NCBI RefSeq assembly: GCF_000377745.1
Contig: NZ_KB898708.1
Span: forward strand, 62,001 to 126,000
DNA length: 64,000 bases
Source of the DNA: Gilvimarinus chinensis DSM 19667
Lineage (GTDB): Bacteria > Pseudomonadota > Gammaproteobacteria > Pseudomonadales > Cellvibrionaceae
Reading direction: 5' to 3'
A program made the position numbers and the translations under genes. This document shows, piece by piece, positions 44,578 through 53,095 of this stretch (the first letter of the stretch is position 1; every line of letters begins with the position of its first letter). A model generated the notes under the pieces. The model searched no databases, was not told where the DNA came from, and saw nothing but the letters and a program-made list of their open reading frames with translations.

Positions 44578-46593
44578 ATGGCAAACAATATCATCAGTAG
44601 TTTGGGCGGTGGCTCGGGCATTGATACCTCCAGTTTGATTAATGACTTGGTGAGCATTAACCGTGCCCCTGAAGAAAATCGCCTTAATACCCGTGAAACC
44701 AAGCTGGAAACGCAGATATCTGACTATGGTTTACTGCGCAGCGCCCTGGCAGAGTTAGAAGCATCGGTGGCTCAGCTGGGCAGCGCGGATACCTTTGATG
44801 CCAAGTCGGTGTCCGTGCCTGACACCACTCAATTGGCGCTCACCGAGCTTACCTCAAGCGCGGTGGCGGGCAGCTACCAGGTTCAAATCGAACAAGTTGC
44901 TCAGTCTCAGTCTATTGCCAGTGCGGGCTTTGCCAGTGCCGATGCTGAAATCGGTAAAGGTGAACTGACACTGCGCTTCGGCGACTGGAATACAGCCCTG
45001 GATGACTTTGCGGTTGATACCGAGAAAACCGGTGCGACCATTACCATTGATGATTCCAACAATACACTGGAAGGCTTGCGCGATGCCATTAACGACGCCG
45101 ACGTAGGTGTACAGGCCAGTATTGTCAGCGATGGTACCAGTTTTCGCTTATTGCTGACCGGGCCAACCGGTGCGAGTAACGAGATTGAGTTGACCGCAAC
45201 CGAAGACGCTGGCGCCCCCGGGTTAGCGCAGTTCGACTTTAATACCATCAACCAAAGTATGACCCAGCAGCAAGAAGGTAAAGATGCCATTTTGCGTGTA
45301 AATGGGCTCCAGGTAACCAGGGAGACCAACAGCGTAGATGATGTAATTAATGGCCTTTCGGTGGACTTGTTCAGCGCTTCGAGCACCGAGACCATCACCA
45401 TTACCATCGGTAATGATCGCGATTTGGCCGAAACCGCTATTCGTGACTTTGTTGAGGCGTATAACACCTTCTTGGGGGCTGTTGAGCAACTGGTGGGCGT
45501 GAATGACGACACCGGTGAGTTTGGCAGCTTGTATAACGACTCGATGGCCGACAATATCATTGACCGGGTGCGTAATATCATCAGCGCTTCTGTTCCGGGT
45601 ATTGATAATGGGTTTGCAAACCTGGCGCAGCTGGGGATTCAAACCAACGTAAAAGACGGCACTTTATCCATTAACGAAGACCCTGATCGTGTAAACACCA
45701 ACTTCAACGCGGTTATGTCGCAAAACTACGATTTAGTGCGCGATTTATTTGTACCGCAAACCAGCTCCGATGCCAGTGCCATAGAGGTTACCAACTTCAC
45801 GCAAAGCAGCCAGCCCGGTAATTACGAGGTGGTTATTACCCAGCAGCCCAGTCGAGGCAGTTTAGCCGGCGGGGCGGTAGCGGCGTTTCCGTTGGATACG
45901 ACAGGCAAAGACTACAGTTTTGAAATTGAAATTGACGATAAGACCACGCAAGTCAGCCTGCCCGATGGCAAAGTGTACGCCAGCGGTGCCGAACTGGCCG
46001 CTGAAATTGAGTCATTGATTAACGCCGGTCAGGAGTTGGCAGGCACCCGCACAAACGTTGCGGTGGCGTTTGATGGCAACGCGTTAAACTTTACATCAGA
46101 AGCCTATGGCAGCAGCAGCCGGGTTGAGATTAAAAGTATTGGAACCGATACCGCAGAGTTAGGGCTAAGCGTAGGAGCTGGTACTACCGGTACCAACGTG
46201 GCAGGCACAGTGAATGGCGAAACAGCGTTTGGCTCGGGACAGGTGCTGTTGCCTAAGCTTGGCAATGCTGCTGAAGGTTTGGCGTTAAAAGTGAAAGAAG
46301 GCGCGACGACGGCGAACATTAATTTCTCGCGCGGATTTTCTGGCAGTATGAGCAGTTTGATTAACAGCTTCTTAGCCAGCAATGGGCTGATAGCAACCCG
46401 TGAAGATAATATTGAGCAAGACTTAAAAACGATTGAAGATGATCGCACCTCATTGGAGCGACGCACAGATGCGTATCGCGCCCGTCTTGAAAGTCAGTTC
46501 TTGGCCATGGAGTTGATTGTCAATAACCTCACTAACACTGGCTCGTTTTTAGAAGATATTAACGATCGACTGCCATTTACAGCTCCCAAATAA
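44578..46593 (+). CDS. fliD: Filament cap protein FliD (HAP2), enlarged
   Basis: A 671-residue filament cap that guides flagellin folding at the tip; the usual length is about 470. The N-terminus NNIISSLGGGSGIDTSSLIN and the segment ATITIDDSNNTLEGLRDAIN (a Flagellin-IN motif) are FliD features. The C-terminus has RTDAYRARLESQFLAMELIV and LTNTGSFLEDIND. A large central insertion runs about 400-590. GGAG lies 8 bases before the ATG. It is followed by a 266-base gap before fliS. Confidence 0.95.
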   Translation: MANNIISSLGGGSGIDTSSLINDLVSINRAPEENRLNTRETKLETQISDYGLLRSALAELEASVAQLGSADTFDAKSVSVPDTTQLALTELTSSAVAGSYQVQIEQVAQSQSIASAGFASADAEIGKGELTLRFGDWNTALDDFAVDTEKTGATITIDDSNNTLEGLRDAINDADVGVQASIVSDGTSFRLLLTGPTGASNEIELTATEDAGAPGLAQFDFNTINQSMTQQQEGKDAILRVNGLQVTRETNSVDDVINGLSVDLFSASSTETITITIGNDRDLAETAIRDFVEAYNTFLGAVEQLVGVNDDTGEFGSLYNDSMADNIIDRVRNIISASVPGIDNGFANLAQLGIQTNVKDGTLSINEDPDRVNTNFNAVMSQNYDLVRDLFVPQTSSDASAIEVTNFTQSSQPGNYEVVITQQPSRGSLAGGAVAAFPLDTTGKDYSFEIEIDDKTTQVSLPDGKVYASGAELAAEIESLINAGQELAGTRTNVAVAFDGNALNFTSEAYGSSSRVEIKSIGTDTAELGLSVGAGTTGTNVAGTVNGETAFGSGQVLLPKLGNAAEGLALKVKEGATTANINFSRGFSGSMSSLINSFLASNGLIATREDNIEQDLKTIEDDRTSLERRTDAYRARLESQFLAMELIVNNLTNTGSFLEDINDRLPFTAPK

Positions 46594-46782
46594 CGCGGCT
46601 ATCGCTGGGTAATGCGTAGCCCCGAACACTTAACTCAATTATTTTGCTTCTCTAAAGGCTCGCTTATGGCGGGCCAAATGTCATTATTTCTCAAATCTGT
46701 CTTTGGCTGGCATTGAGACGTTTTGCCTCATCACATAAAAGCAAAAGCCTCAGTTTCTAATCGTTATTTTTTAAGAATTGAC

Positions 46783-46809
46783 TAAAGTTTTTACATGCAA
46801 GGTCGTTAG
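46783..46809 (+). promoter_or_regulatory. Possible sigma-28 promoter for fliS
   Basis: A perfect TAAAGTTT is followed after 11 bases by GTCGTTAG, which keeps only five of eight positions of GCCGATAA. It lies 51 bases before fliS in an otherwise featureless gap. An imperfect hairpin (GGCTCGC/GCGGGCC, 46657-46675) after fliD lacks a T-run. Confidence 0.4.
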
Positions 46810-46859
46810 CTATAGAGATCACAATCGACTATGAATAAACGCGAAAAGAGAGTTTATAT

Positions 46860-47258
46860 ATGAGTCCCTATAGCGCAGCAGCAAGGCAATACCAGCAAGT
46901 AAATGTACAGTCGAGCATTGTAGACGCATCACCACACCGTTTAATTCAAATGTTGTTTGAGGGGGCGTTGGAGCGAATAGCACAAGCCAAAGGGGCTATG
47001 TTACGTAGTGATATTGCCCTAAAGGGAGAGTTAATTGGCAAGGCGATTAAAATTATCCAGGGGTTGCAGGGTAGCTTAAATGATACGGATGGTGGTGAGC
47101 TGGCTGCAAACCTTGATCAAATTTATGATTACGTGATCCGGACAATGATTCAAGCAAATCGCCAAGATAAACCTGAATTGTTAGATGAATGTGGCCGGCT
47201 TTTGGCGGAAATAAAAAGTGCCTGGGATCAAATTGCCGACGCGAGCCCGACCTTATGA
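46860..47258 (+). CDS. fliS: Flagellin export chaperone FliS (copy 1)
   Basis: A 132-residue helical chaperone that holds flagellin unfolded before export. It has all family features: SAAARQYQQVNVQSSIVDAS, SPHRLIQMLFEGALERI and the GGELAANLDQIYDYV segment. The gene overlaps the next by 4 bases (ATGA). It is the canonical copy; a second, more divergent FliS follows after one small gene. Confidence 0.94.
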   Translation: MSPYSAAARQYQQVNVQSSIVDASPHRLIQMLFEGALERIAQAKGAMLRSDIALKGELIGKAIKIIQGLQGSLNDTDGGELAANLDQIYDYVIRTMIQANRQDKPELLDECGRLLAEIKSAWDQIADASPTL

Positions 47259-47530
47259 GTTTGGTAGTTGCACGTCCTGAGAGTTTACAAGGCCAGGCCG
47301 GTGTTAATGCGTTACAGCAGCTTAAAGAAGATATGACTCTGGCGCTTGCGTGTGAGAACTATACGAGACTTAGGCAGCTTGATCACACGTGTATGATCTT
47401 GATAGACAAAGTTTGTCATGAAAACCGACACAATAAGATATTAATCCGAGAAACCCTGTTGGACATCAAAAGCACTTACGCAACGTTAATTGACGCCTGT
47501 GCAAAGGCAGCAAAAGTAAACGTAAATTAA
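47255..47530 (+). CDS. FliT-like small flagellar protein
   Basis: A 91-residue helical protein starting at the ATG that overlaps the fliS stop. It sits where pseudomonads carry a small FliT/FleP-type gene between fliS and fleQ. Visible features are a helix LQQLKEDMTLALACENYTRLRQLD with an LD..C motif and a second helix KILIRETLLDIKSTYATLID. It contains three cysteines. FliT proteins are FliD chaperones; assignment here rests mainly on position and helical pattern. Confidence 0.65.
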   Translation: MSLVVARPESLQGQAGVNALQQLKEDMTLALACENYTRLRQLDHTCMILIDKVCHENRHNKILIRETLLDIKSTYATLIDACAKAAKVNVN

Positions 47531-47553
47531 CGTGAGCGCTTCGGAGTTTGAGC

Positions 47554-47952
47554 ATGCACAGTTACGATTCCCAAAAAGCCGTATCGCAATATCGGCAGTT
47601 AGGTTTACAGGGTGAAGTATCTAACGCCTCCCCGCATCGACTGATACAAATGCTCTTTGAGGGGCTGTTACAGCAGCTGGACCTTGCCTCAGCCGCTTTT
47701 GATCGTAAGGATATTGCCGCGAGAGGAGAGCACCTAGGGCGTGCTATAGCAATTGTTGAGGGCTTGCGCGATAGCCTGAACCTTGAGGTTGCTGAGTTGG
47801 CGCGCCAGCTTGATAGCCTGTATGAATATTGTACGTTATCGCTGCTTAATGCTAATAAGAATCAAAACCCCGACCAAGTGCGTGAAGTTCGTCAATTATT
47901 ATGGGTATTGAAGACGGGCTGGGACGCTATTGCGCCTGTCGATAATGCTTGA
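47554..47952 (+). CDS. Second FliS paralogue
   Basis: A 132-residue FliS-family protein. I chose the ATG at 47554 because CGGAG lies 7 bases before it; an in-frame TTG just upstream is less suitable. It keeps the FliS core (YRQLGLQGEVSNASPHRLIQ) but the usual GGE before the last helices is replaced by LNLEVAELARQLDSLYEY. It may chaperone a different substrate, modulate FliS or be a divergent duplicate. The two FliS genes flank the FliT-like gene. Confidence 0.85.
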   Translation: MHSYDSQKAVSQYRQLGLQGEVSNASPHRLIQMLFEGLLQQLDLASAAFDRKDIAARGEHLGRAIAIVEGLRDSLNLEVAELARQLDSLYEYCTLSLLNANKNQNPDQVREVRQLLWVLKTGWDAIAPVDNA

Positions 47953-48009
47953 GATAATCCGCCTAAGCTGCTGTTTTTATTATTTTTACCGCTCTATTGT
48001 GTCAATAGT

Positions 48010-48038
48010 TTGACAATCATCGTGAGTCAGGCTATTCC
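48010..48038 (+). promoter_or_regulatory. Sigma-70-type promoter for fleQ
   Basis: A perfect TTGACA (48010-48015), 17-base spacer and TATTCC (48033-48038), 61 bases before fleQ. Sigma-70 control of the master regulator fits the pseudomonad scheme. Confidence 0.6.
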
Positions 48039-48099
48039 TATTGCAGTCTCGATATCAGTTCCGTTTCTTCGGGTATTGCCATAGTCATTTGGAAAAGTT

Positions 48100-49542
48100 A
48101 TGTCCCACAACAACAAGGTGCTCGTTCTCGAAGAGGATGTACAGCGCGTTTCAGCATTAACGACGGTTTTTACGTTTCTCGGTGATGGGGTTCAGTTTTG
48201 TTGCGCCAAGAAGCTTGAGTCTCTTCTCCAAAGTAATCCACTCGATAGCGATTACACTCTGATATTAATTGGACAAAATAAACTACCTGAATTTGAGGCC
48301 TACGTTGAAGCCATCAGTTTATGGAATGATGAAGTGGCCGTGGCAAGTTTTGGGGAAATAAAACCAGCCATTAACCCTGAGATCACTGAGCTTCGAGAGA
48401 GGGTTATAGGCCATTTAAATTTGCCTGTACGCTATAACCCTTTAGTGGATTTACTACACCGGGCACACCTGTACAAACAAGCCCAGCAAGTCAACAAAAA
48501 GCATGCTCAGCGCCGTCCGGTGCACCTCTTTCGTTCTTTGGTAGGTACCAGCCGCCAAGTTAGCCAAGTAAGAGAGATGATGGCGCAAGTTGCGGATAAA
48601 GACGTCTCAGTACTGATTACCGGAGAGTCAGGTACAGGCAAAGAAGTCGTTGCTCGCAATTTACACTATCACTCACCGAGGCGAGACAAGCCGTTTGTGC
48701 CGGTCAACTGTGGCGCCATACCTGGAGAGCTGCTGGAAAGTGAGCTCTTCGGCCACGAGAAAGGCGCTTTTACCGGGGCGATATCCGCTCGGGCTGGGCG
48801 CTTTGAATTGGCTGAGGGTGGTACATTATTTCTAGATGAAATTGGTGATATGCCCTTAAGCATGCAGGTTAAAATCTTGCGTGTTTTGCAGGAGCGATGC
48901 TACGAGCGAGTGGGAAGTAATAAAACGGTGGCGACTGACGTACGAATTATTGCCGCAACTCATCGTAATCTAGAAACCATGATTGAAAATGGTGAGTTTC
49001 GTGAAGACTTGTATTACCGGCTCAATGTGTTCCCGATTGAGTTGCCCTCTCTTAAAGAAAGAGCCGAGGATATCCCCTTATTGATTAATGAATTGGTCTC
49101 GCGTATGGAAAGCGAACAACGAGGCTCAATTCGTTTTAATTCGGCGGCCATTTTATCTCTGTGTCGCCACGCTTGGTCCGGTAATATCAGAGAACTGGCC
49201 AATTTAGTCGAGCGAATGGCGATTATGCACCCTTACGGTGTTGTGGGTGTTCAAGACCTGCCCAGCAAGTATCGGCATGTCGAAGTGGAGGATGAACCTT
49301 TCAGCATTAAGGCTGAGTCCTCTGAGGCCACGAAAGGAACCACCGTCGTCAGCATGAACGATACGCCGTTGTTGCCTGAACAGGGCATAGATTTGCGCGA
49401 ATACCTCACGCGTTTAGAGAAGGATTTAATACAGCAGGCCTTGAATGATTGTGGCGGTGTGGTTGCACGGGCCGCCGAAAAGTTGTCTATTCGTCGTACT
49501 ACGCTTGTCGAAAAAATGCGCAAGTACGATTTGCAACGATGA
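48100..49542 (+). CDS. fleQ: Flagellar master regulator FleQ (FlrA)
   Basis: A 480-residue sigma-54 activator. The N-terminal FleQ domain (about 1-120) is receiver-like but lacks a phospho-acceptor Asp at the expected strand (YTLILIGQ). The AAA+ domain (about 140-385) has Walker A GESGTGKE, the sigma-54 contact loop GAFTGA and Walker [14 protein letters not shown] Fis-type HTH ([20 protein letters not shown]) ends the protein. FleQ turns on class II flagellar genes; in Pseudomonas it also binds c-di-GMP and FleN. It follows fliS2 and is separated from fleS by a terminator and a sigma-54 promoter. Confidence 0.95.
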   Translation: MSHNNKVLVLEEDVQRVSALTTVFTFLGDGVQFCCAKKLESLLQSNPLDSDYTLILIGQNKLPEFEAYVEAISLWNDEVAVASFGEIKPAINPEITELRERVIGHLNLPVRYNPLVDLLHRAHLYKQAQQVNKKHAQRRPVHLFRSLVGTSRQVSQVREMMAQVADKDVSVLITGESGTGKEVVARNLHYHSPRRDKPFVPVNCGAIPGELLESELFGHEKGAFTGAISARAGRFELAEGGTLFLDEIGDMPLSMQVKILRVLQERCYERVGSNKTVATDVRIIAATHRNLETMIENGEFREDLYYRLNVFPIELPSLKERAEDIPLLINELVSRMESEQRGSIRFNSAAILSLCRHAWSGNIRELANLVERMAIMHPYGVVGVQDLPSKYRHVEVEDEPFSIKAESSEATKGTTVVSMNDTPLLPEQGIDLREYLTRLEKDLIQQALNDCGGVVARAAEKLSIRRTTLVEKMRKYDLQR

Positions 49543-49548
49543 ATTAAG

Positions 49549-49576
49549 CAGGGTCGCCCGGCCCTGGTTTCTCTTT
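49549..49576 (+). terminator. Probable terminator after fleQ
   Basis: CAGGGTC, four-base loop, GGCCCTG (one T-G pair), then a T-rich tract (TTTCTCTTTT), 7 bases past the stop. Confidence 0.75.
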
Positions 49577-49662
49577 TAGTCTTTTCCCTCTTTGCGCCAA
49601 TTAATTGGCTTCTTCTTTTTTGTTTCTTCCGTAAGCCACTGAAATAATTAGTAAATATTTTA

Positions 49663-49678
49663 TGGCATTCCTCTTGCT
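49663..49678 (+). promoter_or_regulatory. Sigma-54 promoter for fleSR
   Basis: TGGCAT-TCCTC-TTGCT, with the GG and GC doublets 12 bases apart (49664, 49676). It lies 69 bases before fleS and immediately downstream of fleQ, the expected activator. Confidence 0.92.
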
Positions 49679-49746
49679 AAAAGCCTTTTACAGAGTTGCT
49701 TAATGTAATCTGACGACAAAGACTCGTCAGCAAAAAAGGTTTGAAT

Positions 49747-50985
49747 ATGGCGAAGCAGGCCAGCGTAAGCTTTATGGACACCAATGTACTTCAAGCTCCG
49801 GTCGTGGCGGGATCAGACAAAGCCCAGGCATTATCTGATGCCTTCGCTCTTTTTACTGAAGTGTCGGATCAGCTAACTCATTCGTACCGCCAGTTAGAAA
49901 AGCAGGTTGCGGATCTAAATGAGGAGCTAACCCAGGTCACCCAGCAGCGATTGCAAGAGCTGGCTGAAAAAGAGCGCCTTGCTCATCGTTTAGAAAGTTT
50001 GCTGAACGTGCTCCCAGGTGGGGTAGTTGTTCTGGATAACAGTGGCCGCATCCGAGAGTGTAATCCAGCGGCGAAGGACCTTTTGGGGGAACCTTTAGAG
50101 GGAGAGGTTTGGCGCGATGTAATCAGCCGTAGTTTTGCGCCTCGCGGCGATGATGGCCATGAAATTTCTTTACGTGACGGGCGTCGCATCAGCTTAGCTA
50201 CCCGTAATATGGGAAGCGATGGTCAAATCATTCTGCTGACAGATCAAACCGAAACTCGCCGTTTGCAGTCAGAGCTTGCGAAACATGAGCGGTTGTCAGC
50301 CCTTGGACAGATGGTGTCCGCTTTAGCACACCAGATACGCACCCCTCTTTCCGCCGCATTGCTTTATTCTGGACATTTGCAAAAAGAAAATCTTGAAGAA
50401 CAAAAACGCCGCACATTTGCAGTGAAAGTGTCGAAACGACTACAGCACATGGAGCGACAAGTACAAGACATGCTGCTGTTCGTAAAAGGTGGAATTCCCA
50501 TAGAGGATGTGTGCGAAGTAGACGAAATTCACCGTGAATTAGCCGAAGCCATTGAAGTGCCGCTGGGCTCCAGTAACAGCACGATTGTGTGGCAGGTAAC
50601 GGATCGTCCTTTAAAGCTTGCCTGTAACCGCGATGCCTTGGTTAGCTCTTTGGTAAACCTCGTTAATAATGCCATTCAAGCGGTAGGGCAGAAGGCTCAA
50701 ATTAGCGTGACAATGTCCGCTCACGCCTCACAGTTAAATTCAGCGGGAGAAACCTGGCTGGCAATTGAGGTGGCCGATAAGGGGCCGGGAATACCTGAAG
50801 AGTTATTGCCTCGTTTGGGTGAACTGTTTGTTACGACCAAATCACAAGGAACCGGTCTTGGTCTGGCCGTGGTCAACGCCGTGGCAAAAGCGCACGGTGG
50901 TCGTTTCAGTTTACAGTCTGAATTGGGGCAGGGGGCTCGAGCCATTCTGCTTGTGCCCTGTATTGAGTCTAAGTCCGACTATTAA
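49747..50985 (+). CDS. fleS: Flagellar sensor kinase FleS (FlrB)
   Basis: A 412-residue histidine kinase without membrane segments. A coiled-coil (about 40-80) is followed by a PAS domain (about 80-180), the dimerisation domain with the phospho-His in SALAHQIRTPLSAALLY, and the ATPase domain with NNAIQAV, DKGPGIPEELL and GTGLGLAVV. It phosphorylates FleR. The ATG at 49747 is preferred over a TTG six bases upstream, with AAAGG before it. No input ligand is suggested by sequence. Confidence 0.94.
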   Translation: MAKQASVSFMDTNVLQAPVVAGSDKAQALSDAFALFTEVSDQLTHSYRQLEKQVADLNEELTQVTQQRLQELAEKERLAHRLESLLNVLPGGVVVLDNSGRIRECNPAAKDLLGEPLEGEVWRDVISRSFAPRGDDGHEISLRDGRRISLATRNMGSDGQIILLTDQTETRRLQSELAKHERLSALGQMVSALAHQIRTPLSAALLYSGHLQKENLEEQKRRTFAVKVSKRLQHMERQVQDMLLFVKGGIPIEDVCEVDEIHRELAEAIEVPLGSSNSTIVWQVTDRPLKLACNRDALVSSLVNLVNNAIQAVGQKAQISVTMSAHASQLNSAGETWLAIEVADKGPGIPEELLPRLGELFVTTKSQGTGLGLAVVNAVAKAHGGRFSLQSELGQGARAILLVPCIESKSDY

Positions 50986-51017
50986 GTTTTCACGCAGAAC
51001 CACATAAAGGTGTTCTC

Positions 51018-52523
51018 ATGTTAAATCTTGCAAAAAAAATGTCAGTCGACACTCCGTCGGCACGAGTGTTGGTTGTAGAGGATGACCCGGATTTACGTGA
51101 AGCGCTCGTCGACACTCTAATGCTGGCCGATTACGAGGTTTGTGAGGCGGCTAGCGCCGAAGACGCTTTGTTGTATTTAAAAGATGACTCGGCCTTTTCT
51201 TTGATTGTATCGGACGTAAACATGGGCCGTTTATCGGGCTACGATTTGTTGCGTCAGGTTAAAGGGGACTACCCGCACATTCCCATGGTACTGGTGACGG
51301 CCTATGCCAGCATTGCAGACTCAGTGGTGGCAATTAAAGAAGGTGCGGTGGATTATTTGGTCAAACCTTTTGAGCCTGACGCGCTCCTAGAGGTGGTTGC
51401 TCGGCATGCGGGCCTGGCGGGAATGGGGGCTAGTGAGGCTCCCGTTGCACAAGCGCCATCCAGTCAAAAGCTACTGCAACTAGCGCAGCGAGTGGCTCAG
51501 TCAGAATCCACCGTATTAATAGTTGGTGAATCGGGCACGGGTAAAGAGGTGTTGGCGCGTTATGTTCACGACCAGTCGCCTCGTAAGGATAAGCCTTTTG
51601 TGGCTATAAACTGTGCGGCGATTCCGGAGAATATGCTGGAAGCAACCCTCTTTGGGTATGAGAAAGGTGCTTATACCGGAGCCGTTACAAGTACACCGGG
51701 GAAGTTTGAGCAAGCAAACGGCGGTACTTTGTTGCTGGATGAAATATCCGAAATGGATATTGGTTTACAGGCAAAACTGCTGCGGGTTTTGCAGGAGCGA
51801 GAGGTTGAGCGCTTAGGTGGCCGAAAAACCATTGCTTTGGATGTGCGTGTTATAGCGACGTCAAATCGGGATATGCGCGAAGCGGTAATGGACGGTCGGT
51901 TTCGTGAAGATTTATATTTCCGATTAAGCATTCTTCCTTTGCAGTGGGCACCGCTTCGAGATCGCCGCGAAGACATTATTCCGCTTGCGGAAAAGTTGCT
52001 GTTTAAGCATGCGAAAAAACAAAAAAGAGTCGGTGTAAAACTCGATGCCAGTGCTCACGCGCAACTACTCTCATACGCTTGGCCGGGCAATGTCCGCGAG
52101 CTTGACAATATTATGCAACGTGCGTTGATTTTGCAGTCTGGTCGAATCATTAGTGCTGAAGACTTGGGGCTGCAAGAGCACACCGGTTACAGCGAGAAGC
52201 CGAGCTTGCTCAGTACTCCGGGTTTTGATGCAGCCAGAGTGACCTCGCAAAGCCATGAGGTCACCGATGGGGTCTCACAGGTTGAACACTACTCTATGGG
52301 TCGGGAAGCCGTAGCCCCGCCGTCGATGGCCAGATTAGATGCCGATGATGGTGCAGTGTTGGGGCAGGATTTGAAGCAGCGAGAGTTTCAAATCATTCGC
52401 GAAACGCTGGTGACCGAACGAGGCAGCCGGAAGAACACCGCAGCGCGTTTAGGTATTAGCGCACGGACTTTACGCTACAAAATAGCGCGCCTAAAAGAGG
52501 ATGGTTTTGAATTGGATGTCTGA
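51018..52523 (+). CDS. fleR: Flagellar response regulator FleR (FlrC)
   Basis: A 501-residue NtrC-type activator. The receiver (about 15-130) has VVEDDPDL and the phospho-Asp in IVSDVNMGRLSGYD. The AAA+ domain has Walker A GESGTGKE, a GAYTGA loop (tyrosine for the usual phenylalanine) and GGTLLLDEISEMD. The HTH reads KNTAARLGISARTLRYKIARL. Activated FleR turns on hook and basal-body sigma-54 genes. It is 33 bases after fleS; a strong terminator follows. Confidence 0.95.
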   Translation: MLNLAKKMSVDTPSARVLVVEDDPDLREALVDTLMLADYEVCEAASAEDALLYLKDDSAFSLIVSDVNMGRLSGYDLLRQVKGDYPHIPMVLVTAYASIADSVVAIKEGAVDYLVKPFEPDALLEVVARHAGLAGMGASEAPVAQAPSSQKLLQLAQRVAQSESTVLIVGESGTGKEVLARYVHDQSPRKDKPFVAINCAAIPENMLEATLFGYEKGAYTGAVTSTPGKFEQANGGTLLLDEISEMDIGLQAKLLRVLQEREVERLGGRKTIALDVRVIATSNRDMREAVMDGRFREDLYFRLSILPLQWAPLRDRREDIIPLAEKLLFKHAKKQKRVGVKLDASAHAQLLSYAWPGNVRELDNIMQRALILQSGRIISAEDLGLQEHTGYSEKPSLLSTPGFDAARVTSQSHEVTDGVSQVEHYSMGREAVAPPSMARLDADDGAVLGQDLKQREFQIIRETLVTERGSRKNTAARLGISARTLRYKIARLKEDGFELDV

Positions 52524-52549
52524 GCTCCAAAGGTTTTAAATAATACTGG

Positions 52550-52575
52550 AAAGCGGACTAATGTCCGCTTTTTTT
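52550..52575 (+). terminator. Intrinsic terminator after fleR
   Basis: AAAGCGGAC, TAAT loop, GTCCGCTTT, followed by a T-run, 27 bases after the stop. Confidence 0.92.
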
Positions 52576-52620
52576 GTGGCTGATGTGCTGGAGCGGCAAA
52601 AACTCACCGGCGGCAAAGCT

Positions 52621-52636
52621 TGGCCCACTTTGTGCA
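52621..52636 (+). promoter_or_regulatory. Sigma-54 promoter for fliE onward
   Basis: TGGCCC-ACTTT-GTGCA with GG at 52622-52623 and GC at 52634-52635, the exact 12-base offset. It differs at one position of each box. It lies 80 bases before fliE. Confidence 0.72.
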
Positions 52637-52715
52637 CTATCTCACCTAAAGGCAGCTTTTATGTATAAGTGCCAAAAAATCGACGATTCTAATTCGAACA
52701 CTAAATGGCCAAACT

Positions 52716-53081
52716 ATGAGCAATCGGGTAGATATCAATAATCTTCTCTCGGAAATGCGCTCGCTTAAAGCGCAGACTCAGGCATTTCAAAAGCCCCAGG
52801 CATTAAACGACATCAGCAAGGCGAATCAGCCCGATAAGGTGAACCCTGGGCGAGAAGTGCCGGGCTTTGGTGAGGTGATGGCGCAAGCTGTCAATAAAGT
52901 GAACGATGTGCAGCAAAGTGCCAATGCCATGGCAGAGGCTTATCAGCGTGGTGAGCCAAATGTAGACATAACGGACGTTATGGTTGCTTCACAAAAAGCC
53001 AGCGTCTCATTCGAGGCCGCTGTCCAGGTACGCAATAAGCTGGTAGAAGCGTACCGCGACATTATGAATATGCCGATTTAA
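52716..53081 (+). CDS. fliE: Hook-basal body protein FliE
   Basis: A 121-residue protein linking the MS ring to the proximal rod. The conserved C-terminal half contains [40 protein letters not shown] and [13 protein letters not shown]. The first 40 residues are polar and variable. It is first in the fliEFGHIJ operon, 14 bases before fliF. Confidence 0.95.
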   Translation: MSNRVDINNLLSEMRSLKAQTQAFQKPQALNDISKANQPDKVNPGREVPGFGEVMAQAVNKVNDVQQSANAMAEAYQRGEPNVDITDVMVASQKASVSFEAAVQVRNKLVEAYRDIMNMPI

Positions 53082-53095
53082 CGGAGTAGACCGAA

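Noticed and set aside
44907-45581. A 224-codon minus-strand frame inside fliD
   Set aside because: Shadow of the fliD reading frame; no ribosome-binding site, no recognisable domain.
46657-46675. Terminator after fliD
   Set aside because: GGCTCGC/GCGGGCC can form a stem with one T-G pair, but no T-run follows, so I could not call it a terminator.
46707-46726. Sigma-54 promoter in the fliD-fliS gap
   Set aside because: TGGCAT and TTTGC are present but the doublets are 16 bases apart instead of 12.
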